DNA of 64,000 nucleotides from Flavobacteriales bacterium. GTDB taxonomy: Bacteria; Bacteroidota; Bacteroidia; Flavobacteriales; Schleiferiaceae. This document shows positions 44,682 to 53,523 of this stretch, piece after piece; the stretch's first letter is position 1, and every line of letters starts with the position of its first letter. Both the position numbers and the translations under genes were made by a program. The stretch lies in the NCBI GenBank assembly GCA_002707525.1, contig PAND01000022.1:1-64000 (forward strand), written 5' to 3'. Below the pieces are notes generated by a model. It did no database searches, had not been told where the DNA came from, and saw only the letters and a list, made by a program, of their open reading frames with translations.

Positions 44682-46229
44682 CTACATCACTTTTATCCAA
44701 AGCTTACCATTGTATTGACCGTTAAAGTTAGAATTACGTGCCTGATTGGCAGCTTCGTAGTTATTGAACTTTAACAAAAACACATAGTACATGCTATTAT
44801 TTGAATCTTGGAAGACATCTGAACCAACACCCTGAGAACGCAACTTATTTTGAAGTTTGACTGCATTATTCTGTGAACCGAACACCCCTGCAGTAACATA
44901 AAAACCCTTTGACCCCGCTTGGACATTACCAGCATACTGATTGGAATCATACCCCTTAATTGAGGAGTTCACATTGCTGCCGCCTTGTGGCGTTTGAGGA
45001 TAGTTATTCCCTGTGGTATTGTTACCGGAGGTTCCGTTTATCTCACCACCATTCATTGTAGAATTTACTCCACCAACATTGTTTCTGCCGTTCGCTCCAG
45101 CGGATTGAGCGCTCCCACTATTAGCTGCTGCATCCTTTGCCGCTTCGGCCGCCGCTTCAGTGAGTTCACCTTTCATTGCCTCTTTTTCTGCATCAAACAA
45201 TGACTTCTGCTGTTCAGTAATTTCATCTTTAAATTCATCTAAACGATCATTGAGTAAGTCTTCTAGATCGCCTGACTGACGGCGTTGCCGGTCTTTCAAT
45301 TTCTTAATTTCATTCTCCAATCGCTTGTCTTTCTTACTTTCTCCAAAAGTGTAACGAAGCATAAACTCATGTGAATTTCCTAGAGCAAAACCATAAGTAT
45401 TCAAAGAAAAATCGTAGGAGTAGCCTAAGCTAATATTAGCAGTTACGTGAACGCCAGCATTACCTGTAACCGCATAGGACGAACGATATGCTGCCCCCAC
45501 GTAAAAGTACTCTTTGTGATTAAACATCAAACCTGCATCTACTTGGGGGATGGTCACTTCATTTGCACGAATCGTAACGAATGGACTTAAGGTCATGAGT
45601 CCTTTCTGCATTTGCACATTGTACTGAGTATTTACTACATAATGGCGCATGTAATGATATTGATAGGGACTATTGAAATTATCACCAAAATCTACTTTAG
45701 GTGCCAAAAGATTTGGCACTGCTGCGCCTATATTGAAATCTCCAAACTGAAGATTAAACCCGAAATTCATGTCAAATTTTGCACTACTCAATTGCGTGTA
45801 CAAAACAGGATCCAATTCGTCAGGTACGCGAATACCTGAAGAATTAATAGTGTTATTTACGTAGCCTGCACCAAGACCCAAACTCAACGAGTTTTCATCG
45901 GTGAATTTAACATGCCACGCATAGGATCCGTAAAAACCTGACCTACTTACGATATCTGTTGCGTCATTAAAGGCGTAACCGCTGTAGCCAAACTTTAGGT
46001 CATCACGATTACCGTTAAACGCCATGAATTGCGTTTCTGGTGCACCCTGAATGTCAGTCCATTGCCTGCGATTTAAAACGGATATTTCTGTTTTTCCATC
46101 AATCCCACTAAAGGCAGGGTTGAACAAATATGAAGTGTTTAAATAACTTGATATTAGTGGTAATTGCTGTGCATTTACATTGACTATTCCAACCAAAAAT
46201 GCTGCGAGTAAAATTATTTGCTTTCTCAT
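44682..46229 (-). CDS. PorP/SprF-family barrel fused to coiled coil and SPOR domain
   Basis: 515 aa. A signal peptide (ending VNVNAQQ) and the SprF-like start QLPLISSYLNTSYLFNPAFSGIDG are followed by a PorP/SprF barrel to about residue 305. Next is a charged coiled coil (ENEIKKLKDRQRRQ and onward to about 360). A Gly/Asn/Ser-rich linker (to about 430) and a C-terminal SPOR domain (GFYVTAGVFGSQNNAVKLQNKL, then YYVFLLKF) complete it. SPOR domains bind denuded glycan strands. PorP/SprF proteins help export and anchor specific T9SS adhesins. It follows the CHU_C protein by two bases, so it is probably its dedicated partner. Confidence 0.85.
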   Translation of the reverse strand: MRKQIILLAAFLVGIVNVNAQQLPLISSYLNTSYLFNPAFSGIDGKTEISVLNRRQWTDIQGAPETQFMAFNGNRDDLKFGYSGYAFNDATDIVSRSGFYGSYAWHVKFTDENSLSLGLGAGYVNNTINSSGIRVPDELDPVLYTQLSSAKFDMNFGFNLQFGDFNIGAAVPNLLAPKVDFGDNFNSPYQYHYMRHYVVNTQYNVQMQKGLMTLSPFVTIRANEVTIPQVDAGLMFNHKEYFYVGAAYRSSYAVTGNAGVHVTANISLGYSYDFSLNTYGFALGNSHEFMLRYTFGESKKDKRLENEIKKLKDRQRRQSGDLEDLLNDRLDEFKDEITEQQKSLFDAEKEAMKGELTEAAAEAAKDAAANSGSAQSAGANGRNNVGGVNSTMNGGEINGTSGNNTTGNNYPQTPQGGSNVNSSIKGYDSNQYAGNVQAGSKGFYVTAGVFGSQNNAVKLQNKLRSQGVGSDVFQDSNNSMYYVFLLKFNNYEAANQARNSNFNGQYNGKLWIKVM

Positions 46230-46231
46230 GA

Positions 46232-48229
46232 TTAGAAGTTGTTTAAGATAGTTACTGCCGCCTTAACCCTTATTTTGTTGTCATGGGTCAAAACATAATA
46301 ATACGTTCCATCACCCAATTGAGAGCCACCATCAGTAGTACCGCCCCAGCTATTATTATACACTTCCTGGTTATATACTGGCGTTCCCCAGCGGGTGTAC
46401 ACGGTAAATTCACAATCGTCACCGTCTGTAACACCGCTGAGATTGAGAACATCATTTTTACCGTCCGCATTTGGGGTAATTACATTCTGTAAGTTTCCAT
46501 AGATACCTGCATTAATCACATTGGTATCTTGTTCCGAGACAAATACCTGAACACTAGCTGTATCTGTACAACCATTGATGTCTTCCACTTGTATGAAGTA
46601 CGTGATGGTATCCGTAGATGGAATGGCTAAAGTAGATTCGCCCAATTGATTACTGAAATAAGAGGGCATATCCGCAAACCAATAATAACTTGTTCCTCCT
46701 GATGAACTTAGTGTGGTTGTTTCTCCTGGGCTAATGACCTGCGGAGAAGCAGAAGCTGTTGCAACAATTGTGTAATTATAGACGTCAAAGGTATCTACCG
46801 TTCTACATTGATTTACACCAAATGCCTCAACAATATATTGACCTGGAACACTGATGAAATTCTGTTTTCCAACAAAAATCCCACCATTCCATGCAAAATT
46901 TAAGGCATTACTTTGGAGAGACACTAAAGCACTATCATAAATACAAATCCCTAGAGAATCATTCGGAAGAATTGAAATGGTTGGGAAAGGCACAAAGTTT
47001 ACAGTAGTTTCACTAGTAATGTATTGGCACGTCTCATTAACAATTCTCAATCGATAATCCGCGGTATCTGCCACTATAGATGTGTCAACGGTCAACCATG
47101 GAAGAGTATCATTAAGTAGATTGAGCCAATTTGCACTTCCTGACGGGTAGGCAATTTGCCACTGGTACTCCCACGAATCGTTGAGGATGGTATCGGTGGC
47201 CGTTAACAATGTTGAATCTGTTAGACATAACGTAGTAGTTGGTAACGTCTGGCTAGGCCAAGGTAGGTTGACCACATCTGATTTGGGGACAGTATCTACG
47301 AATACCCAAAAAGCATTTGAGGTATCTATACAACCACCGGGAACTGAAGTCACTTCTAAAAACCATTGGCTTGCATTAGTCACATCAACCATTGATGTTG
47401 TATCCCCAGTATAATACCAAACGGTATCTCCAAATAAATCTAAACTATCTGCCTTCAACCACCTGTATTGATAGTTGGTAATTCCGGGTGAAGGGAATGC
47501 AAAATGTTCAAAGGTCGCGATAGTTCCTTCGCACATTTGAATAGAGTCGTTGCCAATAAAGTTGATTCCTGCTCCATTATTTGCGAAGAACTCTGATGGG
47601 GGAGAATATGAATTAACTATGGTATCATTGGATTCAGCATCACACAGGTTCGAATTAACCTCAATAGAGTACGTGCCTGAAATCATTACCTCTAGCGTAT
47701 CGTTTGTTTCACCTGCTAAGCTTGACCCGCCACTTAGCCATTGATACGAATAACTCTGTCCTGGAGGAGCCTGATTTGCAACTAGTAATGCGGTATCTCC
47801 TTCACAAAAAGTAAGTGACCCTGCCTTGTCAAACCAATTAAACGCTGTGAAACCAGTGGTTGGATTCGCGCCAATGATCACATTGTCAATAGTGTCAGAA
47901 ATAACTACCGGATTAGATGAAATCAATCGAAACTTATAAACGCCCTGATTGATATTTTCCGGAATCAAGACGTCAATTTCATTCCCTGTGCTCACTCCAA
48001 AAGCAACCAGTGGATTCATAGAAACAATGTTTCCTGTGAAATTCCCATTGTTGTCACTTATTTCTACTGAAAATAAATTTCCAATATTGTAGGGTGAGAG
48101 AATATCGAAAGCCATCACCAAGGTATCGTTTTGACACGCCTGTAGGCTAATAGTTGGTGTGGTCGTACTTTGACCAAAAGCGGTTAGACTTCCCAACAAA
48201 AAAATCAATGAGATTATATGTTTTCTCAT
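46232..48229 (-). CDS. large secreted adhesin-like protein with CHU_C / T9SS type B sorting domain
   Basis: 665 aa. A signal peptide ends AFGQ. The middle is made of repeated Ig- or PKD-like beta modules with Cys pairs and many Asp/Asn/Thr (CEGDTALLVAN, CLTDSTLLTATD, and the Asp-Thr run before SDTITYFIQVEDINGC). The last 90 residues form the CHU_C domain: NVITPNADGKNDVLNLSG, FTVYTRWGTPVYN, GDGTYYYVLTHDNK. Such proteins are T9SS cargo, and SprB-like adhesins carry this sorting type. No catalytic site is seen. It is paired with the SprF-like gene two bases downstream, and direct repeats lie upstream of its start. Confidence 0.88.
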   Translation of the reverse strand: MRKHIISLIFLLGSLTAFGQSTTTPTISLQACQNDTLVMAFDILSPYNIGNLFSVEISDNNGNFTGNIVSMNPLVAFGVSTGNEIDVLIPENINQGVYKFRLISSNPVVISDTIDNVIIGANPTTGFTAFNWFDKAGSLTFCEGDTALLVANQAPPGQSYSYQWLSGGSSLAGETNDTLEVMISGTYSIEVNSNLCDAESNDTIVNSYSPPSEFFANNGAGINFIGNDSIQMCEGTIATFEHFAFPSPGITNYQYRWLKADSLDLFGDTVWYYTGDTTSMVDVTNASQWFLEVTSVPGGCIDTSNAFWVFVDTVPKSDVVNLPWPSQTLPTTTLCLTDSTLLTATDTILNDSWEYQWQIAYPSGSANWLNLLNDTLPWLTVDTSIVADTADYRLRIVNETCQYITSETTVNFVPFPTISILPNDSLGICIYDSALVSLQSNALNFAWNGGIFVGKQNFISVPGQYIVEAFGVNQCRTVDTFDVYNYTIVATASASPQVISPGETTTLSSSGGTSYYWFADMPSYFSNQLGESTLAIPSTDTITYFIQVEDINGCTDTASVQVFVSEQDTNVINAGIYGNLQNVITPNADGKNDVLNLSGVTDGDDCEFTVYTRWGTPVYNQEVYNNSWGGTTDGGSQLGDGTYYYVLTHDNKIRVKAAVTILNNF

Positions 48230-48263
48230 GTAGAATAGTTTTGGGTTTTATTATTAAGCGTTA

Positions 48264-48302
48264 CACTTGCTTAACAGAACTAATTTCGCACTTGTTTAAC
48301 AA
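48264..48302. repeat. direct repeat CACTTGyTTAACAr upstream of the CHU_C gene
   Basis: CACTTGCTTAACAG (48264-48277) and CACTTGTTTAACAA (48289-48302) agree at 12 of 14 positions and start 25 bases apart. They lie between the divergent CHU_C and GAF genes. They could be a regulator site; nothing further supports that. Confidence 0.55.
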
Positions 48303-48357
48303 TAACCATGCAACTTTCACTCATTGAAAGACCTTTTCTATCAACAAAAACTATCAG

Positions 48358-48813
48358 ATGAAGTCAATTCCACTCAAAAGACTATTAAATGAACTCATTG
48401 GATTCGATCATTTAAGCGGAACTGAACTACAACAAAATTTAGTTTCATGGCTTGATAAAAATATGAGCTATTATAATTGGACGGGGTTTTACTTCATGAA
48501 TGAAGAGAAGCAGCAATTAGAAATAGGTCCATACATTGGCGCAAAAACAGATCATAATGTTATTCCTTTTGGAAAGGGCATTTGTGGTCAAGTAGCCTTG
48601 AGCGGCAAAACCTTTGAAGTGCCCGACGTGAGTGCCCAAAGTAATTATTTATCCTGCAGTATCTCAACAAGAAGTGAGCTTGTTGTACCTATTTACGCGA
48701 ACCATAAACTGATTGGACAGATTGACATTGATTCACACCAACTGGATCCTTTTACTTCCGAAGACCATGAACTATTGGAAAACGTAGCTGAATTTGTCTC
48801 CCGTAGACTCTAA
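48358..48813 (+). CDS. GAF-domain protein resembling free-methionine-(R)-sulfoxide reductase
   Basis: 151 aa. The order of motifs follows fRMsr (MsrC): YYNWTGFYFMNEE, LEIGPYIGAK, VIPFGKGICGQVA, EVPDVSAQ, LSCSISTRSELVVPI, LIGQIDIDS. In E. coli MsrC the three cysteines are 84, 94 and 118. By alignment, Cys76 here equals Cys94, Cys100 equals the catalytic Cys118, and the position of Cys84 is His66. The enzyme may therefore still reduce free Met-R-sulfoxide with Cys76 as resolving residue, or have become a ligand-binding GAF. Its stop interlocks with that of the ABC permease (CTAA). Confidence 0.8.
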   Translation: MKSIPLKRLLNELIGFDHLSGTELQQNLVSWLDKNMSYYNWTGFYFMNEEKQQLEIGPYIGAKTDHNVIPFGKGICGQVALSGKTFEVPDVSAQSNYLSCSISTRSELVVPIYANHKLIGQIDIDSHQLDPFTSEDHELLENVAEFVSRRL

Positions 48814-50063
48814 ACTTGCATTCTTATTGCCTCCACAGGGTCTAATCTTGAAGCCATCCAGGCTGGTATAAATCCTGAAATAAGCCCAATGGCTCCGCTC
48901 AAAACAAGACCGACTACAATGTTTTTAGTACTTAAGAAAATATCAAACTCAAATATATTTGCAGCCGCGAATGCCCCAATATAAACTAGAAATAAACCGG
49001 CTGCACCACCCAAAAGACAAAGAATAATGCTCTCAGTAAGAAATTGAATTAAGACAATAAAGTTTTTAGCTCCAAGTGCTTTTTGTATTCCAATTTCATT
49101 TGTACGCTCTCTAACACTCACAAACATAATATTAGCAATACCAAAACCTCCCACTAAAATTGAAAAACCACCAATTACAGTTCCAACAAGACCAAGGACA
49201 CCAAATAATCCATCGAGCTGATTAGAAATTAATGAGGGATCATTCAAAGCAAAATTATCATCTGCTCCTGGACGGAGTCGCCTGATTGAGCGCATTATTC
49301 CAGTAAGCTCATCTTTCAATTGCGCCAAACTAATACCCTCTTTGGCACTAACCATGATTAAGTTTCCATCATTACGGTCTGTATTAACCACGGTTCTTAC
49401 GAATTTGAATGGAACCAATACCATCTTATCATAGCTCTGACCTACTAAACTTTCGCCTACCTTTTCAAAAACGCCAATAACATTAAGTTTTTGTCCTCGA
49501 ATAGAAACCTGCTCGCCAATTGGATTTTCTCCGGAAGTAAATAATCCATCTTTTAGATTAGATCCAATGATACAGTATGGCTTTCCGCTGTTCATCTCAT
49601 TTTCTGTAAAATAGCGTCCAGATTCTAATTCAAAATCCCAAATCTGATTGTATTCATAGGTGATACCTAAAACCTCAACACCACCCGCATCCATTCCGTT
49701 TCTTTTGGCGGTAGCGCCTCCTAGTGATGTACCGAAAGCTATATTCTGCGCAAATTGGCTTCGTTTCCTCAAAAGATTACTTTCCTTGCTCAACGGCACT
49801 GGCCTATTGAGATACTTCCACCAAGCGTATTCACCACCGCCACCCCAAGGCCATTTTTGAACGTAAACTACGTTGTCCCCTAACTGACTAACACTATCTC
49901 GAATGTTTTTTTCAAGCGAATCAACAATAGAGTAAACAAGGATAATTGCAAAGATCCCAATCGTTATACCCAAGAGAGACAGAAACGTTCTCAACTTATT
50001 CACTGTCAATGAGATAACAGCAAAAAACAAACTTTCTTTAATCAGACGAAGAAGAACAATCAC
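48810..50063 (-). CDS. MacB-like ABC transporter permease
   Basis: 417 aa from a GTG at 50063. A TTG at 50084 lies within the -7 box TAATTTTG, so it would precede the transcription start. The N-terminal helix (about 15-45: VNKLRTFLSLLGITIGIFAI), a large periplasmic MacB domain (about 60-290, with YCIIGSNLKDGLF) and a C-terminal FtsX part with three helices (GIANIMFVSVRERTNEIGIQKALGA) are classical. Such permeases export or extract lipoproteins or peptides. No ATPase or membrane-fusion gene is adjacent, so the partners lie elsewhere. Confidence 0.88.
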   Translation of the reverse strand: MIVLLRLIKESLFFAVISLTVNKLRTFLSLLGITIGIFAIILVYSIVDSLEKNIRDSVSQLGDNVVYVQKWPWGGGGEYAWWKYLNRPVPLSKESNLLRKRSQFAQNIAFGTSLGGATAKRNGMDAGGVEVLGITYEYNQIWDFELESGRYFTENEMNSGKPYCIIGSNLKDGLFTSGENPIGEQVSIRGQKLNVIGVFEKVGESLVGQSYDKMVLVPFKFVRTVVNTDRNDGNLIMVSAKEGISLAQLKDELTGIMRSIRRLRPGADDNFALNDPSLISNQLDGLFGVLGLVGTVIGGFSILVGGFGIANIMFVSVRERTNEIGIQKALGAKNFIVLIQFLTESIILCLLGGAAGLFLVYIGAFAAANIFEFDIFLSTKNIVVGLVLSGAIGLISGFIPAWMASRLDPVEAIRMQV

Positions 50064-50081
50064 TAGGTGGTAGGTTTCTCT

Positions 50082-50089
50082 CAAAATTA
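50082..50089 (-). promoter_or_regulatory. -7 box TAATTTTG for the MacB-like permease
   Basis: Exact TAnnTTTG on the minus strand, 18 bases before the GTG at 50063. It contains the TTG at 50084, and so argues against that TTG as the start. Confidence 0.5.
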
Positions 50090-50123
50090 CTCAGAAAAGC
50101 GCATAAAAAGGCATCATTTATAG

Positions 50124-50131
50124 TACTTTTG
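50124..50131 (+). promoter_or_regulatory. -7 box TACTTTTG for purH
   Basis: Exact match to TAnnTTTG. It lies 37 bases before the ATG at 50169, giving a leader of about 30 bases. It diverges from the permease box 35 bases away. Confidence 0.5.
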
Positions 50132-50168
50132 AACTTTCTCTTTCTACACACTATATCAGTTTCAAGAA

Positions 50169-51677
50169 ATGCGCATCAAAAACGCCCTTATTTCAGTTTT
50201 TCACAAGGAAGGACTTGGTCCAATTGTGGATTGCTTAAGTGCAAATAATACAACTATATATTCAACGGGTGGCACACAAGCCTTTATTGAAGAACGAGGT
50301 ATCAAGGTGGAACGTGTAGAAGACCTCACCTCCTATCCGTCCATATTGGGCGGTCGCGTAAAAACGCTTCATCCAAAGGTCTTTGGAGGCATTCTAGCAA
50401 GAAGAAGTAACAAAGAGGATCAAACACAAATGGCGGACTTTGAAATCCCCTATTTTGATTTGGTTATAGTGGACTTATACCCTTTTGAGGAAACGGTAGC
50501 TTCAGGGGCAATTGAAGAAGAGGTGATTGAGAAGATAGATATTGGAGGCATCTCTTTGATACGCGCAGCGGCCAAAAATTTTAAAGATTGTTGGATAATT
50601 TCCAATAGAAATCAATACGATAACACTCTTGAAGTTTTAAAAAGTGCAGAAGGTCCAACACAGGACATTCGCAGAAGGTATGCTTTGGAAGCATTTGATG
50701 AAAGTAGCAATTATGACACCGCTATATACAGATACTTTGCTGGCGATAGAATGGATCTAAAGCTCAGCGGAAGACAAAAGAGTGAATTGCGCTACGGAGA
50801 AAACCCGCATCAAGAGGCGGCATTCTTTGGCAATTTAGATGACGCATTAGAACAAATTCATGGTAAGCCATTAAGCTACAATAACCTTCTTGATATTGAC
50901 GCCACAGTGCATCTAATCAGAGAATTTGAGGATGATACTACTGTCGCCATCATAAAACATAATAATGCTTGCGGTTTAGCTAGTAGAAGTACCTTATCTC
51001 AAGCATGGGATGATGCGCTTGCTGGCGATCCCATTAGCGCTTTCGGAGGGGTGATAGCAGTGAACAAAACTGTAGACAAAGAAACGGCTGAGAAGATGAA
51101 TTCACTTTTCTTTGAAGTTTTAATGGCCCCCAAATTCAACGAAGATGCTCTTCAAATTTTGAAGAGCAAAAAAAATCGAGTGCTTCTGATTTTAAAAAAT
51201 TTCGAGGTTCCTTCCTACAATGTACGAACTGCACTTAACGGCACATTGGTTCAAGCAAGAGATTTGGAGTCGGATGATGTTGACAAGATGAAATCAGTCA
51301 CCGCAGTTTTTCCTAATAAGGAGCAAATAAATGATCTTCTCTTCGCTGCTAAAATTTGTAAGCATACAAAATCAAATACAATTGTATTAGCTAAAGGGGG
51401 ACAACTTTTGGCATCTGGAACAGGACAGACTTCAAGAGTAGATGCGCTAAACCAAGCCATTGACAAGGCAAATCGCTTCGGATTTGATTTGAATGGAGCT
51501 GCAATGGCCTCAGATGCTTTTTTCCCGTTTCCAGATTGTGTGGAGATTGCGCATAATGCAGGAATTACTTGCGTAATTCAACCTGGAGGATCAATTCGTG
51601 ATAAGGAAAGTATCGCGTTTTGTGATGATAATAAAATAGCAATGGTGACTACAGGAATTCGTCACTTCAAACACTAA
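50169..51677 (+). CDS. purH: bifunctional AICAR formyltransferase / IMP cyclohydrolase
   Basis: 502 aa. It performs the last two steps of IMP synthesis. The N-terminal MGS-like IMP cyclohydrolase domain begins NALISVFHKEGLGPIV and has STGGTQAFIEE and LGGRVKTLHPKVFGGIL. The C-terminal AICARFT domain has RYGENPHQEAAF, IIKHNNACG, DPISAFGGVIA, and ends with the conserved SDAFFPFPDCVEIA and IQPGGSIRDKE. It lies 19 bases before mreB, so it may share its transcript. Confidence 0.96.
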   Translation: MRIKNALISVFHKEGLGPIVDCLSANNTTIYSTGGTQAFIEERGIKVERVEDLTSYPSILGGRVKTLHPKVFGGILARRSNKEDQTQMADFEIPYFDLVIVDLYPFEETVASGAIEEEVIEKIDIGGISLIRAAAKNFKDCWIISNRNQYDNTLEVLKSAEGPTQDIRRRYALEAFDESSNYDTAIYRYFAGDRMDLKLSGRQKSELRYGENPHQEAAFFGNLDDALEQIHGKPLSYNNLLDIDATVHLIREFEDDTTVAIIKHNNACGLASRSTLSQAWDDALAGDPISAFGGVIAVNKTVDKETAEKMNSLFFEVLMAPKFNEDALQILKSKKNRVLLILKNFEVPSYNVRTALNGTLVQARDLESDDVDKMKSVTAVFPNKEQINDLLFAAKICKHTKSNTIVLAKGGQLLASGTGQTSRVDALNQAIDKANRFGFDLNGAAMASDAFFPFPDCVEIAHNAGITCVIQPGGSIRDKESIAFCDDNKIAMVTTGIRHFKH

Positions 51678-51684
51678 TTTTTCT

Positions 51685-51692
51685 TACCTTGA
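51685..51692 (+). promoter_or_regulatory. weak -7-like box TACCTTGA before mreB
   Basis: Two mismatches from TAnnTTTG in the last two positions. Like several other genes, the gap to the ATG at 51697 is four bases. It could provide an internal promoter after purH. Confidence 0.25.
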
Positions 51693-51696
51693 GAGC

Positions 51697-52725
51697 ATGG
51701 GTTGGTTAAGTTTTATGACAGAAGATATAGCTATTGACTTGGGTACGGCCAATACGCTAATCACATATCAAGACAAGGTGGTAATTGATTCGCCATCTAT
51801 TGTTGCAATGGACCGAAGAACAGGTCAAATTATTGCTGTGGGCAAGGAGGCGCGACAGATGCACGGCAAAACGCACGAAAATATCAAGACAATACGTCCT
51901 CTTAAGGATGGAGTAATTGCTGATTTTGAAGCTTCCGAGTACATGATTAGAGAACTCATCAAAAATATCCCTGCCTTCAAGAAAAGACTTTTTCCTCCAA
52001 GTCTTCGCATGGTTATTTGCATTCCATCAGGAATTACCGAAGTCGAAAAACGTGCCGTAAGAGACTCGGCTGAGCACGCCAATGCCAAGGAAGTCTATTT
52101 GATTCACGAACCAATGGCTGCAGCTGTGGGCATAGGTGTGAATATTCTTGAACCTAAAGGCAATATGATTATTGACATAGGCGGTGGAACTACAGAAATT
52201 GCCGTTCTCGCTATGGGCGGTATTGTATGTGATAAATCAATAAAAGTTGCGGGCGATGTCTTCACCAATGACATTGCGAACTATATGCGAACGCAGCACA
52301 ATCTATTTGTAGGAGAAAGAACAGCAGAAAACATTAAAATTTCTGTTGGTGCAGCCATGGAAGAATTAGACGATGCCCCTGAACCATTCCAAGTACAGGG
52401 ACGCGATCTTCTTACTGGCAAACCTAAACAAGTAAGCGTGAACCATGGGGAGGTAAGCCGCGCTCTTGAAAAAAGTATTACTCGTATTGAAGACGCCATC
52501 ATGGAGGCATTAAGTAACACGCCACCGGAATTAGCCGCTGATATTTTCAATAGTGGAATTTATCTCGCAGGGGGTGGATCTATGCTTCGCGGATTAGATA
52601 AGCGTGTCTCATTAAAAACAGACCTTCCAGTATATGTTGCTGAAGACCCATTGAGAGCTGTTGTTCGCGGAACAGGCGTTGTTTTGAAGAACATTGAACA
52701 TTTCAAAACAGTTCTAGAGAACTAA
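51697..52725 (+). CDS. mreB: rod-shape determining actin homologue MreB
   Basis: 342 aa. The actin-fold phosphate loops are present: IDLGTANTLI near the N-terminus and IIDIGGGTTEIAV about residue 155, with the late adenosine loop GIYLAGGGSMLRG. It forms membrane-bound filaments that orient cell-wall synthesis. First gene of mreB-mreC-mreD-mrdA-rodA, indicating a rod-shaped cell. Confidence 0.97.
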   Translation: MGWLSFMTEDIAIDLGTANTLITYQDKVVIDSPSIVAMDRRTGQIIAVGKEARQMHGKTHENIKTIRPLKDGVIADFEASEYMIRELIKNIPAFKKRLFPPSLRMVICIPSGITEVEKRAVRDSAEHANAKEVYLIHEPMAAAVGIGVNILEPKGNMIIDIGGGTTEIAVLAMGGIVCDKSIKVAGDVFTNDIANYMRTQHNLFVGERTAENIKISVGAAMEELDDAPEPFQVQGRDLLTGKPKQVSVNHGEVSRALEKSITRIEDAIMEALSNTPPELAADIFNSGIYLAGGGSMLRGLDKRVSLKTDLPVYVAEDPLRAVVRGTGVVLKNIEHFKTVLEN

Positions 52726-52734
52726 CAGTACCCT

Positions 52735-53523
52735 ATGCAGCAACTGGTACTCTTCTTAACGAGGTATCGCAATAATCTGTTGCTCATGGCGCTGCTATTG
52801 TTCGCAGTAGTTCGCCATTCTCTAAAAAATAAGGTTTCAGAACATTGGTTAAATTCATTTGGATCACAAACCAGTGCACAATTTTCGAGCCTGACAAACC
52901 ATTGGAAATATTATTGGAAACTAGATGCAATCAATCAGGAATTAGCAAGAGAAAACGCATCCTTACGCGCATCAATAAGATATTCTAATGCTCCTCATTT
53001 CAGCGCTATGAGCTCGTATGATTTCATACCAGCTCGAGTAGTTGATTACACCTTCAGAAAAAAGAACAATTATATCCTTATCAATGAAGGAGAAAAACTC
53101 GGTATCAAACCTGGTATGGGGGTGATAAGTGGAAAAGGATGGATTGGAACCATAATAGAAACTACGCCAAGCTATTCATATGTTCTCCCGTTCATTCATA
53201 TGAAAGGGGATATTGGAGCACGAATCAATGGCAAAGGTCTTGGACAACTCAGTTGGTTGGGGAAAACAGGCCAGGCAATTCTTAAAGATATTGAACGCGA
53301 ATATCAACCCGTTGCAGGGGATAGTGTTTATTCTTTTACTCGAGTAGAAGTAGCTCCTCCCGTTTTAACAGGGATTGTAACGAGCGCTGTTCAAAGTGAA
53401 GAGGACTTAAGTTGGGATGCAGAAGTAGAGTTGATTTCTGACTTCACCAGTTTAAATTGGATTTATGTATGTCGTTTCAAGGATGAAAATGAAGTAGATT
53501 CCTTAAGATCAATTATTGAATGA
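52735..53523 (+). CDS. mreC: rod-shape determining protein MreC
   Basis: 262 aa. One N-terminal membrane helix (NNLLLMALLLFAVV), a coiled coil around 45-80 (NQELARENASLRASI) and the periplasmic beta-rich MreC domain with INEGEKLGIKPGMGVISGKGWIGTI, the family's signature stretch. It bridges MreB to PBP2 in the periplasm. The start is nine bases after mreB; its end shares ATGA with mreD. Confidence 0.93.
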   Translation: MQQLVLFLTRYRNNLLLMALLLFAVVRHSLKNKVSEHWLNSFGSQTSAQFSSLTNHWKYYWKLDAINQELARENASLRASIRYSNAPHFSAMSSYDFIPARVVDYTFRKKNNYILINEGEKLGIKPGMGVISGKGWIGTIIETTPSYSYVLPFIHMKGDIGARINGKGLGQLSWLGKTGQAILKDIEREYQPVAGDSVYSFTRVEVAPPVLTGIVTSAVQSEEDLSWDAEVELISDFTSLNWIYVCRFKDENEVDSLRSIIE

